DNA of 25,341 nucleotides, from positions 1-25,341 of the forward strand of contig JAJYGU010000275.1 in the NCBI GenBank assembly GCA_021784975.1, read 5' to 3'. The stretch is from Planctomycetota bacterium (GTDB taxonomy: Bacteria > Planctomycetota > Planctomycetia > Pirellulales > Thermoguttaceae). The notes beneath the pieces are model-generated. The model was not told the origin of the DNA and made no database searches. It was given only the letters and a program-made list of their open reading frames with translations. Within the stretch, counting starts at the first letter, position 1. The number at the start of each line of letters is the position of its first letter. Position numbers and translations under genes: made by a program. Shown here in pieces: positions 15,870 to 23,876 of this stretch.

Positions 15870-18800
15870 ACCCACTGGCTGCGGTCTGCGTAAAGCGCCC
15901 GGTCTTCGCCAGCGTGCTGATCCTGGTGCTGGTGGTGTTCGGCGTCTTCGGCTATTTGAAACTCGGCCTCGACCGCTTTCCGAAGGTCGATTTCCCGATC
16001 ATCACCGTGACCACTCGCCAACCCGGCTCGGCCCCCGAGGACATCGAGACGCAGATCACCGACAAGATCGAGGAGGCGGTCAACACCATCAGCGGTATCG
16101 AGGAGCTGCGTTCGACCTCGTCGGAAGGTATTTCGCAGGTTTTTGTCCAGTTTGTGTTGGAGAAGGACGGCGACGTGGCCGCCCAAGAGGTCCGCGACAA
16201 GCTCAACAGCGTGTTGCCGTTATTGCCCAAGGACATTGAGCAACCGACGGTGGAGAAGCTCGACCCAGACGCCACGCCCATCTTGGCGGTGGCGGTTTCC
16301 GCCCCCCCGCCGGCCACCATCCGCGACCTCACCGAGTATTGCGATAAGATCCTCCGCCGTCAGTTGGAGACGGTCTCCGGCGTGGGGCAGGTGATGATCG
16401 TGGGCGGGCAGAAGCGGCAGATCAACGTGCAACTCGAGCCGCTCAAGCTGCGGGCCTACAAGCTGAGCGTGGTCGACGTGGCCAACGCGGTGGCCTCGCA
16501 GAATCTGCAAATGCCCAGCGGCTCGATGAAGGTCGGCGCAACCGAGTACACCTTGCGCACCATGGGCCGGGTGAGCAACATGCCGCAGATGGACGCCATC
16601 AGCGTGGCCAACCGCGACGGACGGACCATCACCATCGGCGACCTGGGCCGCGCCGAGGACTCGACCCAAGCGGTGCAAAGCGCCTCGCTCTACAACGACA
16701 CCCCTTGCGTGCTCTTGAACATCCGCAAGCAATCGGGCACGAACACGGTGCAAGTGGCCGAGGCCCTCAAGGAACGGCTCGAGTCGTTGCGGCCCATCAC
16801 GCCCAAGGATTACCACGTCGAAATCGTCCGCGACCAGTCGGTATTCATCAAGGCCTCGGTCGACACCGTCAAGGAGCACCTGCTCCTCGGCGGTGGGCTG
16901 GCGGCCCTCGTGGTGTTCTTCTTCCTGGCGAACGTCCGGGCAACCGTGATTGCGGCCATTTCCATCCCGGCCTCGATCGTGGCCGCCTTCGCGATCATCA
17001 AATACATGGGCTTCACCCTGAACAGCATGACGTTGCTGGCGCTCACGCTCTCGGTGGGTATCGTGATCGACGACGCCATCGTCGTGATGGAAAACATCTT
17101 CCGTTTCATCGAGGAGAAGAAGTACACGCCGTTCGATGCGGCGTTGGCGGCCACCGCCGAGATCGGTCTGGCCGTAATGGCCATCACCCTTTCGCTGGTG
17201 GCGGTGTTCCTGCCGATCGCCATGATGGAAGGCATCGTGGGCCGTTTCCTGCAATCCTTCGGCATCACCATGGCCGGCACCATCGTGGTGAGCATGCTGG
17301 TCAGCTTTACGCTCACCCCAATGCTGGCGGCGCGATGGTTCAAGAAGGGGAAGGCGAACGACGCCGTCTCCCCTCTCCCTGTGGGGGAGGGGCTGGGGGT
17401 GAGGGCAAGCGACAGCAGCCAAGATGACTTCGGGTCCCCTCTCCCTGCGGGGCAGGGGTCGGGGGTGAGGGCGAACGACAGTCAGAGGCGCGACCCCCTC
17501 ACCCTAGCCCTCTCCCAAAGGGAGAGGGGACCGGGCGATGCAACCCTCTCCCCGAGGGAGAGGGGACCGGACAAACACGCCACCGGCGGCACCAAGGGCC
17601 AAGTCTTCTACCGGGCCATCGAAAGCGTCTACCTGGCCGCCTTGCGGTTTTCGCTGCGGCAACGGTGGCTGGTGGTGGCCGTAGTCGTCGGTTGCATGGC
17701 CACGCTGCCCATGCTGTTTCGCGCCGTGCCAAAGAACTTCATCCCCGACGACGATTCCTCGGAGTTCGAGGTGAGCGTTCGCGCGCCGGAAGGCACTTCG
17801 CTGGAAGCGACCCAGGTGTTGGTCGCCCGCATCGCCCGCGACATCCGCACGCTGCAAGGCGTGAAATACACCCTGGCCAGCGTGGCCGACACCGACCAGC
17901 GGATCCCCTATCAGGGCACGGCCTACGTGCGGCTGGTCGATCTGGCCGACCGCAAGTTCGGACAGCCGGAGATTATGGATTTCGTCCGTAAGCACATCCT
18001 GCCCAACTACGCCGACCAGCATCTGCGGCTCAGTGTCAATCCGGTGTCGGTCATCTCGGGCGGCGGCTTTTCGTCGGCCGACGTGCAGTACATGATCGGC
18101 GGTCCCGACATGCAGAAGCTCGAACAGTATGCCAAGGCGGTAATGGCCGAGCTCCGCCAGGTGCCCGGCGCGGTCGACGTCGATTCTTCGCTTTCGACCG
18201 GCAAACCGCAGTACGGCATCCGGGTGGACCGCCCCAAGGCGGCCGAACTGGGCGTGTCGATCGCCCACATCGCCAACACGCTGCGGCTCTTGGTGGCCGG
18301 CGACAAGGTATCCGACTTCACCGATCGCGGCGAGCAATACGAGGTCCACGTCCGGGCGATCGCCGACGTCCGCAATCGGCTGGACGAACTAAAGATGATT
18401 ACCGTGCCCTCGATCAAGTTCGGCACAATCCCCTTGGGCGACGTGGTCCGCTTCGAAAAGGGGGCCGGACCGGCCGAAATCAACCGCCTCGGCCGCACGC
18501 GTCAGGTCACCATCAACGCCAATATGACACCCGGCACCTCGCAACAAACCCTTTTGGACGCCCTCGATGCCTCGGCCCAGAAGCTGGGCATGGGACCGGA
18601 GTACCGCACCGGGCTGTTGGGCAAGTCGAAGGAAATGGCCAAGGCCTTTCGGGCCTTCTTCCTGGCCTTCGTGCTGGCCTTCATTTTTGTCTACCTGTGC
18701 ATCGCCGCCCAGTTCGAGTCGTGGCTGCATCCCATCACCATCCTGTTGTGCTTGCCGCTGACGCTGCCGTTTGCCTTGGCCTCGCTGCTCATGTTTCACC

Positions 18801-19303
18801 AATCGCTCAACATCTTTTCGCTGTTGGGCATCCTAGTGCTGTTTGCGGTGGTGAAGAAGAACTCGATCCTGCAAATCGACCATACCAATGCGCTGCGGGC
18901 GGAAGGCATGCCGCGGTTCGAGGCCATCGTGGCCGCCAACCGCGACCGCCTGCGTCCGATCCTTATGACCACGGTGGCCTTCGTAGCCGGTATGATTCCC
19001 ACCTTCATCTCGAATGCCGAAGGGGCGGCGGTCAACAAGGCCATTAGCGGCGTGATTATCGGCGGACAGACGCTCTCGCTGCTGTTGACGTTGCTGGCCA
19101 CGCCGGTGGCCTATTCGTTGTTCGACGATCTGAGTAGCCTGACCGCCCGTCTCATGCGGCGCAGGCCCGCCGCGGCGCCGGCAAGAGAACCGCCGCGCAC
19201 GCGGATCGAGAATCTTCCAGAAGATGACGGCAACGGCCTGGTGGCACACGACGGCGAGCGGATCCTCGTGCATCACGTGCAGCACGGCGAGCCGTCTTCT
19301 TAG
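15866..19303 (+). CDS. RND (AcrB/HAE1-type) efflux transporter with an in-frame palindrome insertion
   Basis: The product is 1145 aa, long for the family (about 1030-1050). TM1 is at residues about 11-30. TM2-TM6 follow the first periplasmic domain (LLLGGGLAALVVFFFLANVR onwards). TM4 carries the proton-relay aspartates in GIVIDDAIVVMENI (Asp402, Asp403). The second half begins near residue 590 (RQRWLVVAVVVGCMATLPML) and ends with the final TM bundle (FFLAFVLAFIFVYLCIAAQF and VVKKNSILQ). Residues about 501-568, between the halves on the cytoplasmic side, are translated from four palindromic repeats (SPLPVGEGLGVRA, LTLALSQRERG). This insertion accounts for most of the extra length. The substrate range cannot be inferred. 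Confidence 0.93.
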   Translation: MNPLAAVCVKRPVFASVLILVLVVFGVFGYLKLGLDRFPKVDFPIITVTTRQPGSAPEDIETQITDKIEEAVNTISGIEELRSTSSEGISQVFVQFVLEKDGDVAAQEVRDKLNSVLPLLPKDIEQPTVEKLDPDATPILAVAVSAPPPATIRDLTEYCDKILRRQLETVSGVGQVMIVGGQKRQINVQLEPLKLRAYKLSVVDVANAVASQNLQMPSGSMKVGATEYTLRTMGRVSNMPQMDAISVANRDGRTITIGDLGRAEDSTQAVQSASLYNDTPCVLLNIRKQSGTNTVQVAEALKERLESLRPITPKDYHVEIVRDQSVFIKASVDTVKEHLLLGGGLAALVVFFFLANVRATVIAAISIPASIVAAFAIIKYMGFTLNSMTLLALTLSVGIVIDDAIVVMENIFRFIEEKKYTPFDAALAATAEIGLAVMAITLSLVAVFLPIAMMEGIVGRFLQSFGITMAGTIVVSMLVSFTLTPMLAARWFKKGKANDAVSPLPVGEGLGVRASDSSQDDFGSPLPAGQGSGVRANDSQRRDPLTLALSQRERGPGDATLSPRERGPDKHATGGTKGQVFYRAIESVYLAALRFSLRQRWLVVAVVVGCMATLPMLFRAVPKNFIPDDDSSEFEVSVRAPEGTSLEATQVLVARIARDIRTLQGVKYTLASVADTDQRIPYQGTAYVRLVDLADRKFGQPEIMDFVRKHILPNYADQHLRLSVNPVSVISGGGFSSADVQYMIGGPDMQKLEQYAKAVMAELRQVPGAVDVDSSLSTGKPQYGIRVDRPKAAELGVSIAHIANTLRLLVAGDKVSDFTDRGEQYEVHVRAIADVRNRLDELKMITVPSIKFGTIPLGDVVRFEKGAGPAEINRLGRTRQVTINANMTPGTSQQTLLDALDASAQKLGMGPEYRTGLLGKSKEMAKAFRAFFLAFVLAFIFVYLCIAAQFESWLHPITILLCLPLTLPFALASLLMFHQSLNIFSLLGILVLFAVVKKNSILQIDHTNALRAEGMPRFEAIVAANRDRLRPILMTTVAFVAGMIPTFISNAEGAAVNKAISGVIIGGQTLSLLLTLLATPVAYSLFDDLSSLTARLMRRRPAAAPAREPPRTRIENLPEDDGNGLVAHDGERILVHHVQHGEPSS
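17368..17569. repeat. Four palindromic repeat units inside the RND coding sequence
   Basis: The CCCTCTCCCT/AGGGAGAGGG type unit occurs at about 17368-17406 and 17433-17472 in one orientation. It recurs at about 17491-17532 and 17542-17570 in the opposite orientation. Pairs such as CCCTCACCCTAGCCCTCTCCC against GGGGGTGAGGGC show the inversion. The block is free of stop codons in the RND frame and keeps it open. It is a mobile palindrome family tolerated in the inter-domain cytoplasmic loop. Confidence 0.8.
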
Positions 19304-19429
19304 CCGATGACCGTCACCAGCAGCGTTCGTTGCCGCGGGCGGACGTCGCACTCCCATCGACCATGTGTCGGTGGCCGGGGGACGGAACGTGTGGTCCTAG
19401 TGCGAAAACAAAATAAAGACAGCGAGTTT

Positions 19430-19672
19430 GCGACCGCGTAGCGGTCACCTTCGAATAGCCGCGGGTGGTGCGCAGCGCAACCCGCGGAATCGGATTCATG
19501 TGCGTGGCGTGTGCCACGTAGTGGCACGACTTTGGGTGTAGGTGTTCGGCATGGTGAACCTCCCGGCAATCTTTCGCCGCTAACCCGGCTCAACCCCCAT
19601 CCGCGTATCATAACCGGGGGTTGCGCTGCGCTCCACCCCAGGCTACTCACATGGTGCCACTACCGTGGCAGA
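19430..19672. mobile_element. Internally deleted, MITE-like copy of the RAYT element
   Basis: Positions 19430-19530 match the left arm of the full element (4265-4366), and 19533-19672 match its right arm (4802-4941), each with scattered substitutions. The transposase gene is missing except for its first codons: the reverse strand at 19533-19552 still reads ATGCCGAACACCTACACCCA. All hairpins survive: GACCGC-gta-GCGGTC (19432-19446), GTGCCAC-gta-GTGGCAC (19511-19527) and TGCCAC-tacc-GTGGCA (19655-19670). It lies between the convergent stops of the RND and fusA genes. Confidence 0.85.
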
Positions 19673-19707
19673 GTACGCTCAGAATGACAACGGTCCCCGG
19701 CGGCACA

Positions 19708-21849
19708 CTATACCGCCCCCGCTAAGACCGCTTTCTTCCGTTCGGCGATGATCTCTTCTTCCAGACTCTTGGGCAGCCGCTTGTAGCGGGCGAACTCGAG
19801 GGTGAACGTGCCCTGGCCTTGAGTCATGCTCCGCAGGTCGGTCGAGTAGCCGAAGCTCTCGGCCAGCGGCACCTCGCCCTCGATGCGTGCGTCCGCGCCG
19901 TGGACTTCCGTGGCCACCACCAGCCCGCGGCGGGCCGTCAGGTTGCCGACCACCGTTCCCTGGAACTGGCTGGGGCACTCGATCTCAATCTTCATCACCG
20001 GCTCCAACAAGACCGGCTTGGTCCGCGGGAAGGCCTCCCGCATGGCCGTCTGCGCGCAGATCTGAAATGCCAGGTCGGAGCTGTCGACCTCGTGGTAGGA
20101 ACCATCCTCGATCATGACCGACAGGCCGACCACCGGATAGCGGGCGATCGGTCCCTTGGCGAGCATCGAGCGGAAGCCCTTTTCGATGGCGGGCAGATAC
20201 TGCTTGGGAATCCGACCGCCGACGATGTGCTCTTCGAACAGGAAACTCTCTTCGGCGTCTTCCGGCAGGACATCCAGCCGGCCCACGATATGTGCGTACT
20301 GCCCGGCCCCGCCGGTCTGTTTGCGGTGCCGGGTGTTGAACGCGGCGGCCTGCGTGGGCGCTTCGCGGTAGTTTACCTTCGGCGCCCCGACCTCCACCGC
20401 CACGTTGTATTCGCGGCGAATCCGCTCCACGTAGATGTCCAGGTGCAGCTCACCCATGCCGGCGAGGATCGTCTCGCCCGTCTCCTCATCGGTAGTCACC
20501 TGCAGCGTGGGGTCCTCGCGGCGGAAACGGTGCAGGGCCTTGCTCAGCCGGTCGGCCCCGTCGCGGACCAGGGGCGCAATGGCCATGCGAATCACCGGCT
20601 CGGGCACGAACATGTTCTGTAGCGTGCAGTAGTTCGGTTGGGAGGCATACGTGTCACCGCTGGCGCAGTCGATGCCCAGCACGGCGACAATATCGCCGGC
20701 CACCGCCTCCTCAATGTCGGCTCGCTGGTCGGCGTGCATGCGGACGATGCGGCTGAAGCGTTCCTTGCGGCCAGTGCGCTGGTTGAAATACGTCCCCCCC
20801 TTGACGAATCGGCCCTGGTAGAGCCGCATGAACGTCAGTGTTCCATAGGGGTCTTCGACCATCTTGAAGGCCATGGCGACCGTCGGCAGGTTCGGGTCGG
20901 GCGAGAGCGGCAACTCTTTGGGACCTTCGTGCGAGTCGGGGACATCGGGGAGACGGTCCGGCGCGTGCCCGCGCTTCGGATTGCCAAACGCCGTTACGCG
21001 GCAATCCAGCGGCGAGGGGAGCAGCTCGACGACCGCGTCCAACAGCGGCTGAACGCCCTTGTTGCGATAGGCCGCGCCGAGGTACACCGGGGTGAACTCC
21101 AACTGCCCCACCGCCGATCGGGCCACCTCGTAGAGAAGCTCCGAGGGAATCTCCTCCTCGGCCAACAACTTCTCCAGCAATTCGTCGCTGTACATCGACA
21201 GGGCTTCAAGCAGGTGTTGCCGGGCGGTATGCGCCGGGCCGATCATATCGGCCGGAATAGCCTCGGTCCGCACCGTCTCGCCGCTGTCGCCGTCGAAGTA
21301 GTACGCCTTCTGCTCGATCAAGTCCACGACGCCCGCAAAGCTGCCCTCGCGACCGATGGGCAACTGCATCAACTGGGCGTCGCAACTGAGCTTGGCCCGC
21401 AACTGCTCGACCACTTTGACGGGGTCGGCGCCGGTGCGATCCATCTTGTTGATGAAGGCCAATCGCGGCACGTGGTAGCGGCGCATCTGGCGGTCAATGG
21501 TCAAGGACTGTGCCTGCACCCCGCCCACGGCGCATAGCACCAGCACCGCTCCGTCGAGGACTCGCAAGCTGCGCTCAACCTCGACGGTGAAATCGACGTG
21601 GCCCGGGGTGTCGATCAGATTGATGGTGGCATCGCCCCACTCGACCTGGGTGGCGGCGCTGGTGATGGTGATTCCGCGCTCCCGCTCGAGCTCCATGTGG
21701 TCCATGGTGGCCCCGCCGCCTTGGGCGTCATGCACTTCCTGCATGCGGTGGATGCGGCCGGTGTAGAACAGGATCCGCTCGCTGAGGGTCGTCTTGCCGG
21801 AATCGATGTGGGCCGAAATGCCGATGTTTCGCAGTCGTGACAGGTCCAT
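19708..21849 (-). CDS. fusA: Elongation factor G, spd/mitochondrial EF-G1 type
   Basis: The product is 713 aa. EF-G is a GTPase that drives ribosomal translocation. The start is the ATG at 21849, giving MDLSRLRNIGISAHIDSGKT. GTPase motifs are G1 (AHIDSGKT, 13-20), switch I (MELERERGITI), G3 (DTPGH, 80-84) and G4 (NKMD, 134-137). Domain III-IV landmarks are ILAGMGELHLDI and KQTGGAGQYAHIVG; domain V ends at TQGQGTFTLEFARYKRLP. HIDSGKT rather than HIDAGKT, GAVLVLCAVGGVQAQ and GGAGQY resemble mitochondrial EF-G1 and the spdEFG1 group described for spirochaetes, planctomycetes and deltaproteobacteria. No ribosomal or EF-Tu gene adjoins it. Confidence 0.95.
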   Translation of the reverse strand: MDLSRLRNIGISAHIDSGKTTLSERILFYTGRIHRMQEVHDAQGGGATMDHMELERERGITITSAATQVEWGDATINLIDTPGHVDFTVEVERSLRVLDGAVLVLCAVGGVQAQSLTIDRQMRRYHVPRLAFINKMDRTGADPVKVVEQLRAKLSCDAQLMQLPIGREGSFAGVVDLIEQKAYYFDGDSGETVRTEAIPADMIGPAHTARQHLLEALSMYSDELLEKLLAEEEIPSELLYEVARSAVGQLEFTPVYLGAAYRNKGVQPLLDAVVELLPSPLDCRVTAFGNPKRGHAPDRLPDVPDSHEGPKELPLSPDPNLPTVAMAFKMVEDPYGTLTFMRLYQGRFVKGGTYFNQRTGRKERFSRIVRMHADQRADIEEAVAGDIVAVLGIDCASGDTYASQPNYCTLQNMFVPEPVIRMAIAPLVRDGADRLSKALHRFRREDPTLQVTTDEETGETILAGMGELHLDIYVERIRREYNVAVEVGAPKVNYREAPTQAAAFNTRHRKQTGGAGQYAHIVGRLDVLPEDAEESFLFEEHIVGGRIPKQYLPAIEKGFRSMLAKGPIARYPVVGLSVMIEDGSYHEVDSSDLAFQICAQTAMREAFPRTKPVLLEPVMKIEIECPSQFQGTVVGNLTARRGLVVATEVHGADARIEGEVPLAESFGYSTDLRSMTQGQGTFTLEFARYKRLPKSLEEEIIAERKKAVLAGAV

Positions 21850-21877
21850 AGCGTCTGTCCCAGGTACCAACGTACTG

Positions 21878-21894
21878 CTCACGCTCCGCGTGAG
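21878..21894 (-). promoter_or_regulatory. Perfect hairpin in the fusA leader
   Basis: CTCACGC and GCGTGAG form a 7-bp stem with a 3-nt loop, ending 28 bp upstream of the fusA ATG. It would be in the untranslated leader and could affect mRNA stability or initiation. No known leader class is recognised. Confidence 0.3.
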
Positions 21895-22282
21895 GGAAAA
21901 ATACGCCACGCAGGGCGCAGCGACTAGGGCTCCGCTCCTCCGCGGTTGCCAACGGAAACCGAGCCCTAACGCGCGCGGCCCTCGCCCACTCGTGTCCTCG
22001 CGGCAAGCGGCGAACCACACACTATAATTTCCCCCGAGTGCGGCTGCAAGGGGCTATACGTCGGGCAGCCAGGCATGCGTCGGGCGACTGCCTCCCTAAG
22101 TCGTTTTCAGTCCGGCAGTTAGCCCGCCGCGATCGCGCTCCCGGCGGGACGGGCGTGCGTCCGCGGGCGCGTGCGCTGTGGGGCGGAGCTTCTTGATCTT
22201 TAGACGCCCTTCCTCTAAGCATTGATGGCACAACCTCTTCCAGCAAGAAAGGTCACAACGGTATGGTTGACCATTGCCCAAA
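21895..22282. other. Intergenic stretch with no recognisable gene
   Basis: About 390 bp upstream of fusA. Composition shifts from GC-rich near 22100-22190 to more AT-rich after 22200. Short frames on both strands show no family resemblance. The fusA promoter should be near the left end. Confidence 0.5.
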
Positions 22283-22322
22283 CGCTTGGTATCTTCTACC
22301 TGTTGGTCGCTGGTTCCGCGGT

Positions 22323-22360
22323 GTCTGACTTCCGTCTGATATGCGTCTGAGTTCGTCTGA
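22323..22360. repeat. Four GTCTGA repeats at helical-turn spacing
   Basis: GTCTGA begins at 22323, 22334, 22345 and 22355, giving steps of 11, 11 and 10 bp. The last three are extended to CGTCTGA. Such phasing puts all copies on one face of the helix, as in binding arrays for a cooperative protein. They lie about 110 bp before the tRNA-Pro gene. Confidence 0.6.
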
Positions 22361-22471
22361 TAACCGGCGCGCAAACGGATGGAAAAGCGTTAGTTTGAGT
22401 GGGGTAGATAGATTGTGGCGAACGGCAGGTTGATGGCGAAAAGCATTACCGTATCGGCACTTAGGATACTT

Positions 22472-22546
22472 CGGGGCGTAGCTCAGCCTGGCTAGAGCGC
22501 TTGGTTCGGGACCAAGAGGTCGCTGGTTCAAATCCAGTCGCCCCGA
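22472..22546 (+). tRNA. tRNA-Pro, anticodon CGG
   Basis: All arms fold. The acceptor is CGGGGCG (22472-22478) with CGCCCCG (22539-22545). The D stem is GCTC/GAGC. The anticodon stem is CTTGG/CCAAG with loop TTCGGGA, placing CGG at 22507-22509. The T arm is GCTGG-TTCAAAT-CCAGT with one G-T pair, and the discriminator base is A. CCA is not encoded. It reads codon CCG. An integrase gene begins about 160 bp downstream in the same direction, the usual layout when an element has entered at the tRNA 3' end. Confidence 0.97.
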
Positions 22547-22572
22547 CTCAGTAAGCAGTTGATGGCAAACGG

Positions 22573-22602
22573 TTTACAAAAAGTCACCAAACAGCTTACA
22601 AT
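22573..22602 (+). promoter_or_regulatory. Sigma70-type promoter for the integrase
   Basis: TTTACA (22573-22578) and TACAAT (22597-22602) are separated by 18 bp in an AT-rich stretch. Transcription would start just inside the first direct repeat (22604), placing its hairpin at the very 5' end of the integrase mRNA. Confidence 0.45.
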
Positions 22603-22603
22603 T

Positions 22604-22680
22604 AAAGACCGGCCCGTAGGACACTGAATAGGACACTGAATCGCGTCCTACGGCTCGGCACTCACGGGTTTTCTGTGGAA
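22604..22680 (+). repeat. Direct repeat 1 flanking the integrase, with internal hairpin
   Basis: It runs from AAAGACCG to the GGAA at 22677-22680. The internal stem CCGTAGGAC (22614-22622) pairs with GTCCTACGG (22645-22653) across a 22-nt loop containing GAATAGGACACTGAAT. It is followed by TCGGCACTCACGGGTTT (22655-22671), shared with repeat 2. ACGGG there could instead pair with the CCCGT at 22613-22617, giving an alternative fold. It lies in the integrase leader. Confidence 0.85.
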
Positions 22681-22707
22681 GTCAACAAACTCCATAGGAG
22701 ACCCAAA

Positions 22708-23796
22708 ATGGCTCGCAAATCTTCTGGAAAGCCGTGGCTCCACGGTGCCTCGGGGTGGTGGTGTGCTACCATCGCCGGTAAACGCAAGAAGCTCGACAAG
22801 GACTACAAAGCCGCTTGTCGAAAGCTGAAAGCCCGCCTCGTTGAAGCCAAGAAGGGATTCACAGCCGGCCGCGACTGGCTCAACGCCACGTTCAGCGAAC
22901 TGGCAGACGAGTACCTCGATCACATCAAGGCGACGAAGAAGTTCACCAGCTATCGGGCATTCCGCTACGGAATCCTTAGGGCCTTGCGGATTCTCGGGAC
23001 GAGTCTCCGCGTTTGCGAAATGCGGAAGTTCCATTTGGCCAAGATTGAGCAGGAGATGAGCAAGGGCGACTACAGCCCGACCACGGTCAAGGATACGCTC
23101 ACTACGGTTCAACAGGTCTTTAACTGGGCGGTCGAGAACGAACTCCTCGACAGCAGCCCAGTGCCCAAATACCGCAAGCCCCGCGCACGGCGGCGGACGC
23201 GGATTATCTCGCGGGCCGAATTGGGCGCACTTCTTCGGAACAGCGACCGGTGTTTTCGCCGCGTCTTGATTGCTCTCCGCTTGACCGGCTGCCGGCCAGG
23301 CGAGCTTCGGAGCCTGATTTGGGAATGGGTGGATTTGGAGAACGGGCTCTGGATTATCCCCGAGCACAAGACGATCACGCGGCAGCGAGAGCCACGCCCT
23401 CGAATCATCCCGCTTCCGAGGGCTGTTTGGATGATGTGCCGCTGGCTTGCCCGCCGGCCGCACGAAGGCAAGGATCACGTCTTTCTCAACCTTCGGGGCC
23501 GGCCCTACACGAAGGACTGCCTAATCACGAAGATGGATCGCATCCGCGAGCGGGCCAATCTGGGAATGAAGGGCGGCGAGCGCGTCGTGCTCTACAGCGC
23601 CCGGCATACGTATGGAACAGATGGAGTAGGGAAGGTTAGCGATATAGAGCTTGCTGAGTTGATGGGCCACACAGAGGCCCGCATGACTCACCGATATGTT
23701 CACCTCAAGGTCGAACATCTTCAAGATATTCAACGGCGGATTCAAGGGGCCGAGGTCAGGACTAACGCCCGCGAGAGGAAGGTGGGCGTTTGCTGA
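22708..23796 (+). CDS. Tyrosine recombinase/integrase (phage integrase family)
   Basis: The product is 362 aa. The ATG at 22708 follows a TAGGAG ribosome binding site (8 nt spacing). A short basic N-terminus is followed by a core-binding SAM-like domain (about 60-150) and a catalytic domain (about 165-345). Catalytic residues visible are Arg196 (LTGCRPGELRSL), Lys221, Arg299 (YSARHTYGT), His321 (LMGHTEARMTHRY) and the nucleophile Tyr330. The first histidine of the HxxR box is Tyr296, a known variation. It would integrate and excise the element whose end begins at the tRNA-Pro. Its stop is followed within 5 bp by the second direct repeat, and it converges with the HTH operon. Confidence 0.93.
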   Translation: MARKSSGKPWLHGASGWWCATIAGKRKKLDKDYKAACRKLKARLVEAKKGFTAGRDWLNATFSELADEYLDHIKATKKFTSYRAFRYGILRALRILGTSLRVCEMRKFHLAKIEQEMSKGDYSPTTVKDTLTTVQQVFNWAVENELLDSSPVPKYRKPRARRRTRIISRAELGALLRNSDRCFRRVLIALRLTGCRPGELRSLIWEWVDLENGLWIIPEHKTITRQREPRPRIIPLPRAVWMMCRWLARRPHEGKDHVFLNLRGRPYTKDCLITKMDRIRERANLGMKGGERVVLYSARHTYGTDGVGKVSDIELAELMGHTEARMTHRYVHLKVEHLQDIQRRIQGAEVRTNARERKVGVC

Positions 23797-23801
23797 GAAG
23801 A

Positions 23802-23876
23802 AAAGACCGACCCGCAGGACCTGAATAGGAAGTTGAATCGTGTCCTGCGGATCGGCACTCACGGGTTTCCGGGGAA
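23802..23876 (+). repeat. Direct repeat 2 flanking the integrase, with covarying hairpin
   Basis: It matches repeat 1 from AAAGACCG through TCGGCACTCACGGGTTT (23852-23868) to GGAA. The stem is CCGCAGGAC (23812-23820) with GTCCTGCGG (23842-23850) and a 21-nt loop. Relative to repeat 1, one T-A pair has become C-G on both sides, so pairing is preserved. It starts 5 bp after the integrase stop and overlaps the last codons of the convergent HTH gene. Confidence 0.85.

Noticed and set aside
16220..17422. Minus-strand open frame opposite the RND transporter
   Set aside because: The His/Asp/Gly-rich translation is typical of antisense to a GC-rich gene; the plus strand has unmistakable RND motifs.
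17368..17569. Intein or group II-type insertion in the RND gene
   Set aside because: The block is only about 200 bp, consists of palindromic units, and has no splicing or endonuclease motifs.
19300..19650. Minus-strand open frame between RND and fusA
   Set aside because: It is a translation of the deleted RAYT copy and its hairpins; no independent product.
22323..22360. CRISPR array
   Set aside because: The repeats are 6-7 bp with 3-5 bp spacers; far too short for CRISPR.
22253..22531. Minus-strand open frame overlapping the tRNA-Pro
   Set aside because: It runs antisense through a well-folded tRNA and has no recognisable product.
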